Shown: one piece after another, positions 51,951-52,894 of the stretch
Layout: every line of letters begins with the position of its first letter
Position numbering within the stretch: position 1 is the first letter of the stretch
DNA from: Pseudomonadota bacterium
GTDB lineage: Bacteria; Pseudomonadota; Alphaproteobacteria; Rhodobacterales; Rhodobacteraceae
Assembly: GCA_963205235.1 (NCBI GenBank)
Contig: CAUJIP010000066.1
Coordinates: 1 to 52,894, forward strand
Direction: 5' to 3'
Length of the DNA: 52,894 bases
Position numbers and translations under genes: made by a program
The notes under the pieces: model-generated
The model's database searches: none
What the model was told of the DNA's origin: nothing
What the model saw: only the letters and a program-made list of their open reading frames with translations

Positions 51951-52894
51951 TTACACCAATACGTCGTAGGGGCTTTTGAACCGCCCGATCAGCGTTGCCA
52001 CCAAAGCCTGCGACTGGATATGCCACATGACAAGCTTGGCAGCACGACCGAAGGTCATCGGCATCGGATCGCCCGGCGGTGCCAGCCTGGCCAGCTCCTC
52101 GGGGGCGAAACTGCGGAAATGGTCCTCATAGGCCTGCCGGAACCGCGCGTCCCTGGGATCGCCGGAATCATTGTTGGGCTTCCTGGTCCCGATGAGGTGC
52201 CGCAGAAACACCGGGTATTTCAGCGTCACCAAGGGCAACCTGCCGCTAAGCTGCCAGTTCCACGCGGGCGAAAGCACGGCAAACTTGCCCCGCAGCGCCA
52301 GATTGAACAGCGACTGGTCCGCTAGGTGAAACCCCTTCGGATGCCCGTCCAGAGTGGCAAAGATACGCTGCGCCAGGTCCTGATCGTGGCAGGCCGCCGT
52401 ATCAAGCAACAAGGTGCCGGTGTTCATGTAGGGCAGCACCGGCAATCCGGCAGCAGCGAATTCCCTGGCGTGAAAGTTCGGCACGTAAAATGTCGGCGCG
52501 TCATAGGTGCCTGCAAGCGGATGCGGCCCCAGGTCGGCCTGCAGGATCCGGTTGAAATCGCCACCCTCCACGAACATGTCAGCGTCCAGGTACAGGATAC
52601 GCCGATAGCGGCTGCGCAATTCACCTGGCAGAAGAATCCGCAAATAGGTGGCCATCGACCCACGAAACCGCGCCGGAAGCGGCAGGTCCGGCAGACTGCC
52701 CATCACATGGACCTTTATGTCCAAGGACTGCGCCCATTGTGGCAGATCGAACTGATCCTGCGTCGCGATGACGAAATCGAACTGCCGGACCGGATTGTGA
52801 AACGCGATCTGCCGCACCATGAACAGCGCGAAAGGCAGAAAGTTCCGGTCCACGCAGAATGCGACCGCACAGTCATGGCGCTCTGTCTTTGTCA
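51951..52894 (-). CDS. Family 8 glycosyltransferase, start at the right edge
   Basis: About 314 residues are visible. The frame runs through the right edge, and the last base pair there completes an -TG codon followed by TKTERHD, so the start codon probably lies one base outside. The GT8 fold is shown by AVAFCVDRNF at the N-terminus, the metal-binding DAD in ILYLDADMF, NTGTLLLD and HLADQSLFNLAL. Such enzymes transfer galactose or glucose from a nucleotide sugar, often to lipopolysaccharide. The acceptor is unknown. Confidence 0.92.
   Translation of the reverse strand, partial: TKTERHDCAVAFCVDRNFLPFALFMVRQIAFHNPVRQFDFVIATQDQFDLPQWAQSLDIKVHVMGSLPDLPLPARFRGSMATYLRILLPGELRSRYRRILYLDADMFVEGGDFNRILQADLGPHPLAGTYDAPTFYVPNFHAREFAAAGLPVLPYMNTGTLLLDTAACHDQDLAQRIFATLDGHPKGFHLADQSLFNLALRGKFAVLSPAWNWQLSGRLPLVTLKYPVFLRHLIGTRKPNNDSGDPRDARFRQAYEDHFRSFAPEELARLAPPGDPMPMTFGRAAKLVMWHIQSQALVATLIGRFKSPYDVLV

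Overview
The window is GC-rich DNA from an alphaproteobacterium, almost certainly a member of the Rhodobacteraceae (Paracoccaceae). The basis is gene order: regB divergent from senC-regA-hvrA next to a kinase-less DivL-like PAS protein; a tsaE-amgK-murU-addB-addA-trxA block; and a flagellar cluster with a CtrA box in its main divergent promoter. No tRNA or rRNA gene, CRISPR array or transposase was seen.

Region 1 (1-9866, + strand) is a catabolic and transport locus. It holds an alpha-glycosidase (GH63/MGH1-like, cut by the left edge), a three-domain kinase / M23 / PLP-phospholyase fusion, an amino-acid-type ABC binding protein followed by a strong hairpin, a GH1 beta-glycosidase, a LacI regulator, an ABC permease with an unusual N-terminal half, and an SDR. 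The kinase and lyase domains resemble the hydroxylysine kinase and phospho-hydroxylysine lyase of animals. Together with one alpha- and one beta-glycosidase, this suggests the locus strips and degrades a glycosylated hydroxy-amino acid or amino alcohol. Collagen-type Glc-Gal-hydroxylysine is the most attractive guess.

Region 2 (9876-22771) is a flagellar export, basal-body and motor cluster. On the - strand lie fliL, a small membrane coiled-coil gene, a motE-like gene, motA, a large periplasmic TPR gene, a lytic transglycosylase, flhA, fliR, flhB and a fliJ-like gene. On the + strand lie fliF, fliH, fliN and fliP. fliI, fliQ, fliG, fliM and motB are not here. Region 3 (22889-29412) holds ispE, a TPR lipoprotein-like gene, a DUF1493-like gene, etfQO, greA with a hairpin in its leader, and an unknown membrane protein.

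Region 4 (29577-34044) contains a 1-Cys peroxiredoxin and pnp. The 3' end of pnp is present twice, and an AT-rich AAA-type ATPase gene lies between the two copies, which is the clearest sign of horizontal insertion in the window. Region 5 (34427-43260) has an EamA exporter, an HxlR regulator, a DUF1127 gene, trxA and addAB.

Region 6 (43253-50197) carries murU, amgK and tsaE (muropeptide recycling and tRNA t6A formation), then the divL-like gene with a perfect CtrA box upstream, then the RegB/SenC/RegA/HvrA redox regulon. Region 7 (50201-52894) has a LysR regulator with a tiny divergent ORF, an HD hydrolase, and a GT8 glycosyltransferase that runs to the right edge.
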